Below are positions 24,565 to 33,289 of a DNA stretch of 64,000 nt, one piece after another. Made by a program: the position numbers and the translations under genes. The DNA comes from Gloeobacter morelensis MG652769 (lineage in GTDB: Bacteria; Cyanobacteriota; Cyanobacteriia; Gloeobacterales; Gloeobacteraceae): assembly GCF_021018745.1 (NCBI RefSeq), contig NZ_CP063845.1, positions 1,116,001 through 1,180,000 on the forward strand, given 5' to 3'. The notes under the pieces are model-generated. The model saw only the letters and a program-made list of their open reading frames with translations. It did no database searches and was not told the origin of the DNA. The first letter of the stretch is position 1. Each line of letters opens with the position of its first letter.

Positions 24565-24840
24565 TCAGGGCCGATCCCGGCGCAACTCGGCCATCAGGGC
24601 AGCCAGCGCCTCGGTGTTGCGGCGGGTGAGCACGGCCGCCGCCTCGCTCGCCTCCGCCGCCCGGCGCACCCCCTCGACCACCACTCGGGCGGTGTGGGCG
24701 AGTTCGGTGACGGCCCGCGCCTGCTCGATAACCCCAGCAGCCAACGCTTCGATGCTTTGGTGCTGCCGCTCGGCAGTCTCCGCCTGCCTTTCGCCCACGG
24801 CGCAAAGCCGCAGCATGTGCGCCTCCAGCCGATCATCCAT
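24565..24840 (-). CDS. Small coiled-coil hypothetical protein
   Basis: A 91-residue, highly helical protein rich in Ala, Glu and Arg, with heptad spacing over residues 15-85 (ERQAETAERQHQSIEALAAG; RRAAEASEAAAVLTRRNTEA). No membrane segment or catalytic motif. It lies between aroK and the LpxB-related gene with a 3-bp gap to the latter. No function can be assigned; a structural or partner role for the next enzyme is a guess. Confidence 0.65.
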   Translation of the reverse strand: MDDRLEAHMLRLCAVGERQAETAERQHQSIEALAAGVIEQARAVTELAHTARVVVEGVRRAAEASEAAAVLTRRNTEALAALMAELRRDRP

Positions 24841-24897
24841 CGCTGCCTCCCAAACTTTGCTTCAGCCTAAAGGGGAACGCGGACACTCGTCCATGTT

Positions 24898-25431
24898 TCA
24901 CGGGGCGCTATCCTCCGCCAGACGCGCCGCCAGACAGCGCAGCGTCTCCGCGGCCACTTCCGGCGGCAACCCCACCGCGCTCACGCGCACATCGGCCTGG
25001 GCATAAAGCCTGGCGCGCTCGTCCAACAGTTGAGCCAGGCGCAGGCGCCTGTCGCCGCCGGCCAGCAGGGGCCGGGTGCCAGGTTCGTGCTCCACCCGCG
25101 TAAGCAGCGTCTCGATATCGGCGTCGAGCCAAACGACCACTCCGTGGTGCAAATAGCCCCAGTTGCGCCGGGCGAGCACCACGCCGCCGCCGGTGGCGAC
25201 GACCAGACGGGTGTAGGCGCTCACCTCGGCGAGCACCCGGCTTTCGAGATCGCGAAAAACCGATTCGCCCTGGCACTCAAAAATTTCGCCCACCCGCTTG
25301 CCGCTCACCTGTTCGATGAGCGCGTCGAGATCGACAAAGCCGTAGCCCAGCTTTTCAGCGAGCAGCCGGCCCACCGTCGATTTGCCGGACCCCATCATGC
25401 CGACCAGATACAGACTGACACCCTTCAGCAT
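24898..25431 (-). CDS. aroK: Shikimate kinase
   Basis: Phosphorylates shikimate at the 3-hydroxyl in the chorismate (aromatic amino acid) pathway. The 177-residue protein has Walker A GMMGSGKSTVGRLLAEKLG at 11-29, the shikimate-binding FVDLDALIEQ at 32-41, FRDLESRVL and the ATGGGVV motif, and a lid region RPLLAGGDR. Normal length. The ATG at 25431 is the first in frame. It is followed at 57 bp by the coiled-coil gene. Confidence 0.96.
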   Translation of the reverse strand: MLKGVSLYLVGMMGSGKSTVGRLLAEKLGYGFVDLDALIEQVSGKRVGEIFECQGESVFRDLESRVLAEVSAYTRLVVATGGGVVLARRNWGYLHHGVVVWLDADIETLLTRVEHEPGTRPLLAGGDRRLRLAQLLDERARLYAQADVRVSAVGLPPEVAAETLRCLAARLAEDSAP

Positions 25432-25462
25432 GGAGCGATCTTACTCCAGCAGGCGCTGCGGC

Positions 25463-26398
25463 CTACCCGCCCGCCGTCTGGGGGTAGTTGGTGATGAGTA
25501 ACTCGGTGATGGCGCCCCGGCGAGCGGCCCGGCAGTTGACCAGGCGGCTGGCGTGCACCCGGCGGATCTCAAAGCCGGCGTAGGCTCGCTCTAAAAAATC
25601 ATCCGCCGGGTCGGTGTTGAGCGGATCGGAATTGCTGAGCATCAGCTTTGCCCCGGCGGCATCGAGGGTGCGATACAGCTGTGCAAGGCGCAACTGCTCC
25701 GCATCGTCGAAACCAAAAGCCGAGTAGGCGGTGAAGCGCGCCGTCTTGCTCAGCGGCCGGTAGGGCGGATCGAAGTACATAAACGTCCCCGGCCCGCCCA
25801 GCGCCGCGCAGTCGCTAAAATCGCCCAGCTCGATGCGCGCACGGGCGAGCAGGGAAGCGACGGCCTTGAGGTTCTCCGGCATACAGATGCTGGGGTTGCG
25901 GTAGCGGCCGAAAGGAACGTTGAACTGCGCCTTGGTGTTCATCCGAAACAGGCCGTTGTAGCAGGTGCGGTTGAGGAAGATGATCTGGGCGGTGCGCTCC
26001 ACCCAGCGCCCGTCGAAGTGGCGGTAGTCGATGTCGCCCCCGGCGGCGTTGAACCGCTCGCGCACCCGGTAGAAAAACATCCGCCGCTCGTCGCCGTCCA
26101 GGGCGTGGTAGTGCAGCCCGAGCGCTTCGAGTTTTTCAATCAGATCGTCCGCCGCCCTCTGCAGTGTCCGGTAGGCCAGGATCAATTCGCGGTTGATGTC
26201 GAAGAGGACGAATTGTTCGACCGGGTAGCGCTGGGCGACGTATAGAAAGACAGCGCCGCCGCCGATAAACGGTTCGACGTAGCGATCGATTTGGCCGTGC
26301 TTGAGGACCGCCGGGAAGCGCTCGGCAATCTGATCGAGCAGTTGGGTTTTTCCCCCGGCCCACTTGAGAAAGGGCCTTGCCCTGCTTGCAACCGTCAT
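25463..26398 (-). CDS. DNA adenine methylase (Dam-type, D12 class)
   Basis: Transfers methyl groups from S-adenosylmethionine to adenine N6 in DNA. The 311-residue protein carries FLKWAGGKTQLLDQI (SAM-binding motif I) near residue 10, YVEPFIGGGAVFLY, and the catalytic MYFDPPYRPL (DPPY) near 210. Dam in gamma-proteobacteria recognises GATC; cyanobacterial relatives often do too, but specificity cannot be read here. No restriction enzyme gene is adjacent, so it looks like a solitary regulatory or maintenance methylase. Starts ATG 26398 and ATG 26419 are both possible. It is divergent from the ECF sigma gene. Confidence 0.93.
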   Translation of the reverse strand: MTVASRARPFLKWAGGKTQLLDQIAERFPAVLKHGQIDRYVEPFIGGGAVFLYVAQRYPVEQFVLFDINRELILAYRTLQRAADDLIEKLEALGLHYHALDGDERRMFFYRVRERFNAAGGDIDYRHFDGRWVERTAQIIFLNRTCYNGLFRMNTKAQFNVPFGRYRNPSICMPENLKAVASLLARARIELGDFSDCAALGGPGTFMYFDPPYRPLSKTARFTAYSAFGFDDAEQLRLAQLYRTLDAAGAKLMLSNSDPLNTDPADDFLERAYAGFEIRRVHASRLVNCRAARRGAITELLITNYPQTAGG

Positions 26399-26513
26399 CG
26401 ATGCCCCGACGCTTTGCATCAAGTGTAGTCTCCGCAAATGTTTAACTAAGGATGGCAACCTGTGGGGCTGGATACGTCAATACCCGATAGTACCGACGAT
26501 CCCGGCAATTCCG

Positions 26514-27083
26514 ATGGCAGACCCAAACCGCACCGACGAAGCCGCGCTGGTGGCCAGAATTGCCCGCCAGGATCAATCGGCGCTCTCCGAACTTTACGAT
26601 CGCTACGTCCGCGTGCTGGCGGCGGTGGCCTTCAAGATCTTGGGATCGATCGAGGAGGCGGAGGAAGTGGTTCTCGATGTCTTCTGCCAGGTGTGGCGCA
26701 CGGCTGCAAGCTACGACGCCCGCCGCAGCCGCGTCGATGCCTGGCTTTTTATGCTCACCCGCAGCCGATCGCTCGACCGCCTGCGCGCTCTGCAGCGCAG
26801 CGCCCGCGCCCGGAACGCTTCGCTGCAAGAAGCGCACGTGCAGTGGCCGATTCGGGAAGCCGACACCGCCGAGCAACTCGATCTCATCGAGCGGCGGAGC
26901 CGGGTGAACGCCGCGCTCGAACGATTGCCGGACGAGCAGCGGCGGGTGCTGGAACTGGCGTACTACCAGGGGCTCACCCACACGCAGATCGCCGCCCAAA
27001 CGGGCAAACCGCTGGGTACCGTCAAAACCCGCATCCGCCTGGGTCTCAACAAGTTGCGCGACGCTCTGGGAAATGGGGGCTAG
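26514..27083 (+). CDS. ECF-type sigma-70 factor
   Basis: A 189-residue group 4 sigma factor. Region 2 is visible as ALSELYDRYVRVLAAVAFKI through VLDVFCQVWR, and region 4 as LERLPDEQRRVLELAYYQGL followed by the helix-turn-helix THTQIAAQTGKPLGTVKTRI. It directs RNA polymerase to a specific stress regulon. The next gene, 53 bp on, encodes a ChrR-like protein, the usual partner of this sigma type, which responds to photo-oxidative or similar stress in other bacteria. ATG 26514 gives MADPNRTDEA; the open frame extends upstream without family similarity. Confidence 0.93.
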   Translation: MADPNRTDEAALVARIARQDQSALSELYDRYVRVLAAVAFKILGSIEEAEEVVLDVFCQVWRTAASYDARRSRVDAWLFMLTRSRSLDRLRALQRSARARNASLQEAHVQWPIREADTAEQLDLIERRSRVNAALERLPDEQRRVLELAYYQGLTHTQIAAQTGKPLGTVKTRIRLGLNKLRDALGNGG

Positions 27084-27136
27084 GGCTCTGGGAAACCGCA
27101 AAATTAGTACAATGATGGCAATCCAGGCGAAACGCC

Positions 27137-27724
27137 ATGAGCCCCGACCCCTGTTTTTGCGAACTTGCTCCCCTCCACGCCCTCGATATCCTCGATGAGC
27201 GGGAGCGCTTGCTGGTCGAGCACGAACTCGCGCATTTTCCGGAACTGGCGGCGGAACTGGCGGCTTACCGGAGGGCGGTAGCTGTCCTGCCCTACGGAGC
27301 ACCCGCAGTTGCGGTGGCGGCGGATCTCAAAACCCGCCTTTTCGAGCGGCTTGACCTGGAAAAGCCGAAAACACCCGCCGTCTCCGCCCCGGCTTTGCCT
27401 TACTTCGCGCTGCGCGCCGCCGAGTTGCCGTGGGAGCCTTTTATCGTGCCTGGAACGACGATTGCCAGGCTGCGCGTGGACGAAGCGCGGCGCGAACTGG
27501 TCGGGGTGTTCCGCGCCGAAGCGGGCGTCAGGTATCCAGAGCACCTGCACGCCGGTTTCGAGGAGATATTCATGCTCGAGGGCGACCTGGAGATCGACGG
27601 CGAAGTCTACGGCCCCGGCGATTATGTGCGCTCGCAGCCGGGCTCGATGCACGGGCCTTCGACGCGCGGCGGCTGCATGTTTTTTATCCGTACCTCCCTC
27701 GACGATCGGTTTGTAGACGCATGA
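27137..27724 (+). CDS. ChrR-like anti-sigma factor with cupin domain
   Basis: A 195-residue protein, the likely inhibitor of the sigma factor encoded just upstream. Residues 1-80 form the helical sigma-binding part (ALDILDERERLLVEHELAHF), and residues 100-190 a cupin barrel with YPEHLHAGFEEIFMLEGD and PGSMHGP, which supply His/Glu metal ligands. In zinc-dependent anti-sigma domains a His and a CxxC follow this helix; here the position reads EHELAHFPEL without the Cys pair, so zinc binding in the N-terminal domain seems lost. The cupin may sense a small molecule, metal or oxidant. A TACAAT near 27108 could be an internal promoter. Confidence 0.88.
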   Translation: MSPDPCFCELAPLHALDILDERERLLVEHELAHFPELAAELAAYRRAVAVLPYGAPAVAVAADLKTRLFERLDLEKPKTPAVSAPALPYFALRAAELPWEPFIVPGTTIARLRVDEARRELVGVFRAEAGVRYPEHLHAGFEEIFMLEGDLEIDGEVYGPGDYVRSQPGSMHGPSTRGGCMFFIRTSLDDRFVDA

Positions 27725-27826
27725 GGGTATCCGCTTAGGAGTCTGCGCCCGGGAGCACAACCGGACCGAGCGCGGCAAAGCTTTGTCGCACCAGCGGTCC
27801 GCTGGAGGCTCCGGCGGAAGCCGGCA

Positions 27827-28666
27827 TTACTTGCCAGATAGGCCGTAGGAGGCCGGTAATTGGACGTTGCGGGCGAGACCGAGTTTACCAAGGGTCCAGA
27901 TGACACCCCAGGTGACGTCGATTTCCCACCAGGCAAGGCCGTGGCGGGCGGAGCGGGGCATGGCGTGGTGGTTATTGTGCCAGCCCTCTCCGTAGGCCAG
28001 GATCGCCGCCCACCAGAGGTTGGTGGAGTGGTCGTCGGTCTGATGGCTGCGGTAGCCCCACTGGTGACAGGCCGAGTTGATCAGCCAGGTGCAGTGGAAC
28101 ACTATCACCAGGCGCACGAAGATACCCCACAGCACGAACGGCCAGCCGCCCAGCAGGTACAAAAGTGCCGCGAAGGCCAACTGCAGAGGGATCATATTGC
28201 GGTTGAGAAACCGGTGCGCCGGGTCGCGGGCCAGATCCTTGGCGTAGCGCGAGTAGTGATCGAAGTTGAGCCGCTCCTCGGGCATGTAGAACATCCAGCC
28301 CCAGTGGCTCCACCAGAATCCCCGGTTAGAATCGTGCGGGTCGGCCTCGGTATCGGAGTGGGCATGGTGCAACCGGTGGTGCGCTACCCAGAGGATCGGT
28401 CCTCCCTGCAGGCAAAGCGTGCCAAGCAGTGCCAAAAAGTATTCGAGCGGCTTCGGGACCGTGAAGCTGCGGTGGCTGAGCAGACGGTGAAAACCCAGGG
28501 TGATCCCCAGGCAGCCCAGCCCCCAGTGCAAAAAAATGGCCAGGGCCAGGGCCGACCAGGAAAACTGCCACAGCGCCGCCAGGGCACCAAGGTGAATAAA
28601 GGCCATAAATCCGACGAAGACCCAGGAGATAGGTGCGGCCTGGGTGGCAGGGCTCTGGGCGGTCAT
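27827..28666 (-). CDS. desC: Acyl-lipid delta-9-type fatty acid desaturase
   Basis: A 279-residue membrane di-iron enzyme that introduces a double bond into acyl chains of membrane lipids, important for cold fitness. All three histidine boxes are present: HRLLSHRSF, HHRLHHAHSD and HNNHHAMPRSARHG, with membrane helices before and between. The pattern is that of cyanobacterial DesC / stearoyl desaturases. ATG 28666 has GGAG upstream and matches the family N-terminus. An earlier ATG at 28711 overlaps the CobA-HemD stop and would add 15 residues. It is the last gene of the prfB-cobA/hemD run. Confidence 0.92.
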   Translation of the reverse strand: MTAQSPATQAAPISWVFVGFMAFIHLGALAALWQFSWSALALAIFLHWGLGCLGITLGFHRLLSHRSFTVPKPLEYFLALLGTLCLQGGPILWVAHHRLHHAHSDTEADPHDSNRGFWWSHWGWMFYMPEERLNFDHYSRYAKDLARDPAHRFLNRNMIPLQLAFAALLYLLGGWPFVLWGIFVRLVIVFHCTWLINSACHQWGYRSHQTDDHSTNLWWAAILAYGEGWHNNHHAMPRSARHGLAWWEIDVTWGVIWTLGKLGLARNVQLPASYGLSGK

Positions 28667-28707
28667 ACGCTCCACGGTAAAGTTTGTTTGCACACTGTCC
28701 CAGGATA

Positions 28708-30234
28708 TCATCGTTCGTCCGCCGGCCCGATGGCACTGCCGGTGCCCAGCTTGGCGACAAGCGCCTGGGCGAGTCCTTCGAGGGTGAAGACTTTGGCCTC
28801 AACATCCACCCGCCCCAGCACCTCACGGCAGGCGACACTAGTCTGCGGCCCAATCGAAGCAATATATATTTTTCTTAGAAGTGATTCTAGCTCCTCGCTT
28901 TCCAGGAGGCGGGCAAAATGGCGCACGGTCTTGGCGCTGGCGAAGGTGACACAGTCGATCTGACCGGCGCGCAGGGCAGCGACGCAGCCCGGCTCGGCGC
29001 TATCCGGGCAGCCGCTGGCGTAGCCTGCCACTTCGTCGACCAGGGCGCCCCAGCGGCGGAACTGCTCGGTGATCGCCTCGCGGCCTCCGGATTCGACCCG
29101 CACAAAGAGCACTCGCTCCCCGCAGATCCCTGCGATGTCTGGAAAATCGGCGAGCAGTCCGTCGGCGACGTACCGCCCCGGTACGAAGTCGGCGACAAGT
29201 CCATAGGCGAGGGCGGCCTGGGCGGTCTTGGGTCCGACGGCGGCGACGCGCACCCCGCCCAGGGCGCGCAGATCGAGCCCGTGGTGGGCCAGGCGCGCAA
29301 AAAACGCCTCTACGCCGTTGGCGGAGGTGAGCAGCAGCCAGCGGTAGCCGGCCACCTGAGCGATGGCCTGGTCGAGCGGCTCCCAATGGGTGGGTGCCGT
29401 GACTACCAGGGCGGGCATCTCCAGAACCGTTGCACCCAGCGCCTCCAGTTGGGCACGAAAGCCCCCGGCTTGATCGACCGCGCGGGTGACGAGGATGCGC
29501 CGGCCAAAAAGCGGTCGGCGTTCGAACCAGCCGAAGCACTCGCGGTGGCGGACCACCGGTCCCACGACGATGACCGCCGGCTCGCCGGAGGGGGCAACCC
29601 GGCTTGCGATGTCTTCGAGGGTGCCCACCACCGTGCGCTGTCCGGGCCGTCCGGCCCAAAAGATCGCCGCCACCGGCATCGCCGCCGGACGGCCACAGTC
29701 CATCAGCTGCTCGGCGATCGCCTCCAGCTGACGGGTGCCCATCAAGATGACGAGCGTGTCGATGTGGGCTAGATGCTGCCAGGGCAGGGTGCTGATTTCG
29801 TGGCCGCTCATCACGCAAAAGTGGCGGCCGAGGGCACGGTCGGTGAGCGGGATGCCAGCAAACGCGCAGGCGGCAAGGGCGGAACTTACCCCCGGCACGA
29901 TCTCGAAGTCGCACCCGGCCGCCACCAGCGCTCCTAGTTCCGCCGCGGCGCGGCCGAAGACAAGCGGGTCGCCCGCCTTGAGCCGCACTACCCTCCGGCC
30001 CGCCCGGCAGTGGGTCACCAGCAGCCGGCCGATCTCGTCCTGGTCGGCTCCCGGTCGGCCGGCCCGCTTGCCGACGTCGATGAGTTGTGCTCCCCCGGCG
30101 AGCTTCAGCAAATCCGGGTCCGCCAGATCGTCATAGAGAACGACCTCGGCCTGCTCCAACAGCTCCCGGCCACGGACGGTCAAATACTCGGCCCCGGCCG
30201 GTCCCGCCCCCACCAGATAGACCGTACCCGGCAT
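28708..30234 (-). CDS. CobA-HemD fusion: uroporphyrinogen-III methyltransferase and synthase
   Basis: A 508-residue bifunctional protein. Residues 1-240 are an SAM-dependent uroporphyrinogen-III C-methyltransferase (VYLVGAGPAGAEYLTVRG, VVRLKAGDPLVFGRAAAEL, VPGVSSALAACAFAGIPLT), which makes precorrin-2 for sirohaem and B12. Residues 250-500 are uroporphyrinogen-III synthase (RRILVTRAVDQAGGF; WLLLTSANGVEAFF; TFASAKTVRHF), which closes the tetrapyrrole ring. Fusion places synthesis and methylation in one chain at the haem/sirohaem branch point. Its ATG overlaps the prfB stop, so translation is probably coupled. Confidence 0.94.
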   Translation of the reverse strand: MPGTVYLVGAGPAGAEYLTVRGRELLEQAEVVLYDDLADPDLLKLAGGAQLIDVGKRAGRPGADQDEIGRLLVTHCRAGRRVVRLKAGDPLVFGRAAAELGALVAAGCDFEIVPGVSSALAACAFAGIPLTDRALGRHFCVMSGHEISTLPWQHLAHIDTLVILMGTRQLEAIAEQLMDCGRPAAMPVAAIFWAGRPGQRTVVGTLEDIASRVAPSGEPAVIVVGPVVRHRECFGWFERRPLFGRRILVTRAVDQAGGFRAQLEALGATVLEMPALVVTAPTHWEPLDQAIAQVAGYRWLLLTSANGVEAFFARLAHHGLDLRALGGVRVAAVGPKTAQAALAYGLVADFVPGRYVADGLLADFPDIAGICGERVLFVRVESGGREAITEQFRRWGALVDEVAGYASGCPDSAEPGCVAALRAGQIDCVTFASAKTVRHFARLLESEELESLLRKIYIASIGPQTSVACREVLGRVDVEAKVFTLEGLAQALVAKLGTGSAIGPADER

Positions 30235-31365
30235 CAGAGCTTGTGCTGGCGGCGCAAATAGCGCTCGATAAACGGCTCGATCTTGCCGTTCATGACCCCG
30301 GTGACATCGGAGGTTTCCTCCTCGGTGCGCAGGTCTTTGACCATCTGGTACGGATGAAAGACATAGGAGCGGATCTGGTTGCCCCAGGCCGCATCCACCG
30401 CAGTGCCGCGAATTTCGCTCAAGTGTTGCTGGCGCTTTTCTTCTTCGAGCACCAGCAGACGGGCTTTGAGCATCTCCATCGCCTTGTTGCGGTTTTGCAG
30501 CTGGGCGCGCTCCTGGGTGCAGCGCACCGAGATGCCGGTGGGTTTGTGGGTGACGCGTACCCCCGTCTCCACCTTGTTGACGTTCTGGCCACCCTTGCCG
30601 CCGGACCTGAACGTGTCGATTTCGATGTCGTCGGGGCGGATATCCACCTGCACCGAGTCGTCGAGGACCGGCATCACCTCGACCCCTGCAAAGCTGGTCT
30701 GGCGCTTGTCGTTGGCGTTGAAGGGCGAGATGCGCACCAGGCGGTGGGTGCCTTTTTCAGCCGACAAATAGCCGTAGGCATAGCGCCCATCGATCTCAAG
30801 GGTTGCCGATTTGACCCCCGCCTCTTCGCCTTCCGACAGCTCCAGCAGGTGCGCCTGGTAGCCCTGGCGCTCGGCCCAGCGCGTATACATGCGCAAAAGC
30901 ATCTCCGCCCAATCCTGGGCGTCGGTGCCCCCCGCCCCGGCGTTGATGCTGAGAATCGCCCCCCGCTCGTCGTAGGGACCGCTCAACAACTGCTCCAGTT
31001 CCCAGCGATCCAGTTCGCCTACGAGCGCTTCGATGTTGCCCTCCGCCTCCGGCAGCAGCGACTCGTCGCCGGTCTCCTGGACCAGTTCGAGCACTGCCTC
31101 GGCGTCGGAGAGCAGGTTGCGCCAGCGGCCGAACTGCTCCAGGGGTTGCTTCAGGTTGTTGAGGTTCTGCAGGGCCTTCTGGGCTGCGGCCTGATCGTCC
31201 CAAAAATCGGGGGCGCTGGCCTGCTGCTCCAAGGCGGCGATGCGGATCTGGCGTTGGGCAATGTCAAAGATAGTCCTGGGTTTTACCCAGGCGCGCACTG
31301 AGCTCTTCGACCCGACGCTTGATCTGGGCGGCGTCGCGCCCGGCTTTGCTCTCGACGGTGTCCAT
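30234..31365 (-). CDS. prfB: Peptide chain release factor 2, made by programmed +1 frameshifting
   Basis: RF2 ends translation at UGA and UAA. The main frame has the SPF anticodon-like tripeptide ([14 protein letters not shown]), the catalytic GGQ ([10 protein letters not shown]) and normal length (376 residues). The N-terminus lies in a different frame: ATG 31365 starts [17 protein letters not shown] and reaches CTT followed by an in-frame TGA at 31264-31266. Skipping one base at CTT-T-GAC resumes [15 protein letters not shown]. The coding sequence is therefore 31365-31267 joined to 31265-30234. It precedes CobA-HemD with overlapping stop and start. Confidence 0.95.
31263..31276 (-). promoter_or_regulatory. 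RF2 programmed frameshift site
   Basis: On the minus strand the sequence reads AGGACTATCTTTGAC (starting at about 31277): the classical slippery CTT TGA C, with TAT before it and a Shine-Dalgarno-like AGGA a few bases upstream. Low RF2 levels favour the +1 shift, giving autoregulation. Confidence 0.93.
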
Positions 31366-31487
31366 TGCGGTGGCTCGCTGTTGCTGGTGAACCGGCGGGT
31401 GCAGACACGCATGTCCCAAGCCGCCGGGGACCGGTTTGTCCCATTCGCTCATCGTAACTTAGCAAGCCGCCCTTGCCACCTGCGGGA

Positions 31488-32093
31488 TCACTGGCGGACG
31501 TTCACTTGGCGGGCGGCCAGGTCGAAGGTGACGGTAAACGGTTGCTGCGGAGCGGGCCCGGTGCTCTTGACGGCGCGGGCGAGCGCTTCGAGGGCCACGC
31601 GGTCCACCTCGGGGCTGCCGGAAGATTGTTCGATGGCAAGTACCGGCGGCACACCAGCCGCCGCCGGCCGAGCGCTAACCACCAGATTGCCCCGGGCCGC
31701 ACCCAGTCCTGCGGCCGCAGGCTGCCACTGCTTTTGCAATTCGGCGGCGAGCAGCCGGGCGAAGGGCCGGTTCGGATTGGGCAGCGTATTGATGGGGGCG
31801 TCGGCGGGAGCGCCCATCCGGTTGAGGGCGACCACGCCGGCCAGTCCTGCTGAAGCCACCAGCACGGCGGCGGCCGCTCCCCACCACTGCGGCAGGCGAC
31901 GCGGGGCGGCGGCCGCCGGTACCTGCTTTTTGAGCGTTTTTTCCCAGACCCGGTCGATTTCTGCCTCCAGATCCGCTTCTTCAGCGCGAAAAGCGGCCAG
32001 TTCCTGCCGGTAGTCGTAGGACTGGTTGGCGAGCAGTCGGGGCAGCTCGCGCTCGAGGCGGGCGTTCAATTTTTCGTCGTCGGCAGTAGACAT
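31488..32093 (-). CDS. Membrane protein following a sigma factor, putative anti-sigma factor
   Basis: A 201-residue protein with a charged, helical N-terminus (residues 1-65: LNARLERELPRLLANQSYDY), one membrane segment near 75-95 (WWGAAAAVLVASAGLAGVVAL) and an outside C-terminal domain ending VTFDLAARQVNVRQ. That domain has the SGSPEVDRVALEALARAVK pattern also seen in TonB-C-like domains. It starts 20 bp after the sigma factor gene on the same strand, and the arrangement fits a membrane-anchored anti-sigma factor; this is inference from context. ATG 32093 gives MSTADDEKL; an upstream start would extend into the sigma gene. Confidence 0.7.
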   Translation of the reverse strand: MSTADDEKLNARLERELPRLLANQSYDYRQELAAFRAEEADLEAEIDRVWEKTLKKQVPAAAAPRRLPQWWGAAAAVLVASAGLAGVVALNRMGAPADAPINTLPNPNRPFARLLAAELQKQWQPAAAGLGAARGNLVVSARPAAAGVPPVLAIEQSSGSPEVDRVALEALARAVKSTGPAPQQPFTVTFDLAARQVNVRQ

Positions 32094-32113
32094 AGGACAA
32101 GACCAGGGTAGGT

Positions 32114-33004
32114 TTAAGGGTCGGGCACGCAATCGCGAAAGAACGTGGGGCCGAGAACTTCGCGCAGGCGCCTGTAGGCCTGCTGCAACAACTGGGAGAC
32201 GCGGGCGGTGCTGATGCCGGCTTCTTCGGCGAGCTCCTTGCGCGAGCGGTTGGCAAAAAACAACCCCAAAACCACCAGGCGCTCACCCGCAGTCAGGTGC
32301 ACGAGGCTCTCGTGCAGCGCCTGGCGGCAGGCCTCCTCCATACCCGCCAGCCGGGGTGCGGCGGCGATGTCGAAGTACTCTTCGTTCCCTTCGCCCGGTC
32401 GGATGGGGCAGTTGAGCGACAGGGCCGGCACCAGCCTCGGATCGCGCCGCAAAATCACCTTGCGGCCCACTCCGAGCATCTGACGCATCTTGGCCAGTTC
32501 GGGGCGCACCTGGGAGTCTTCGAGTCCCTGCACCAGTCGACCGATGAGGTTGGTGGGCGGAGACGGAAAAGTGCCCGCCAGCCGCGACTGCAGCGCCGCG
32601 ATGTAGGGTTCGAGCTTGATGGTGCGATAACCGATTTCCTCCAGGTGCTGCTTGAAGATGGGCCGTACACACTGGTACTTGACCCAACTTTCAAACGCAC
32701 TTTTGGAGCTGTCGTAGGTTATCAACTTGTTTTCTACGCGCGAGAGGGTGACGTTGATGAGATCGTCGAGCTCGACTAGGCTGTCCTCGGCGAGCATCTG
32801 CAGAAAAAACTGGCGAACGAGCGGCTCGCACAGTTTAAGGATGCCGGCAAGCAGCGCTTTGGCTTTGAGGCTTTGGGCGCCGCCGGGTTCGGCGGCCAGC
32901 CGTTGCCACTGGCGGACAAGGCGCTGGCTTTGCAACCTTCTGCTTTGCGAAGTTGACTCGCTCACATCCGGTTGATCTGCATCTTTCAGTTGAGTGTTCT
33001 CCAT
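32114..33004 (-). CDS. Divergent sigma-70-family factor (group 3-like)
   Basis: A 296-residue protein with a clear C-terminal region 4: LTAGERLVVLGLFFANRSRK followed by the helix-turn-helix ELAEEAGISTARVSQLLQQ and AYRRLREVL. Region 2-like sequence is present near residues 70-110 (VELDDLINVTLSRVENKL). The middle is longer than in ECF factors, as in alternative sigma factors of cyanobacteria. It probably controls a stress or envelope regulon together with the membrane protein encoded next. ATG 33004 gives MENTQLKDADQ; 19 further in-frame codons exist upstream. The 285-bp gap up to the ArsA-like gene holds no other gene that I can support. Confidence 0.85.
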   Translation of the reverse strand: MENTQLKDADQPDVSESTSQSRRLQSQRLVRQWQRLAAEPGGAQSLKAKALLAGILKLCEPLVRQFFLQMLAEDSLVELDDLINVTLSRVENKLITYDSSKSAFESWVKYQCVRPIFKQHLEEIGYRTIKLEPYIAALQSRLAGTFPSPPTNLIGRLVQGLEDSQVRPELAKMRQMLGVGRKVILRRDPRLVPALSLNCPIRPGEGNEEYFDIAAAPRLAGMEEACRQALHESLVHLTAGERLVVLGLFFANRSRKELAEEAGISTARVSQLLQQAYRRLREVLGPTFFRDCVPDP

Positions 33005-33289
33005 GGCCCACTGCGAACTAGGTACAGGGTAAAAGCGTATTAAGTAAAGGAGGGAGACCAAAAGTCCGTTAAACTGATCGATCGCAATACTAGTTTGACA
33101 CCGAGTCGGCCATTTGGTCGCCGCACTTTTCGTGAAGATACCTCAAACGCCAAGCAGGTAGAGCTGCGCAGGCAAAGGATTTTGAGTGCGCGATATCGGC
33201 GTTCGAGATTCGAGATACGAATTTACTTTACTAGGGGTAGGCGAGTTTTTGAGAGCCTGCCCGCAAGCGGCGCCGAGGGCAAGTAGTGC

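Noticed and set aside
30087-31301. 404-codon plus-strand open frame opposite prfB and CobA-HemD
   Set aside because: A shadow of two well-identified genes.
33095-33286. Plus-strand open frame upstream of the sigma factor gene
   Set aside because: Arg-rich chance frame without a ribosome site; the gap is better read as promoter DNA.
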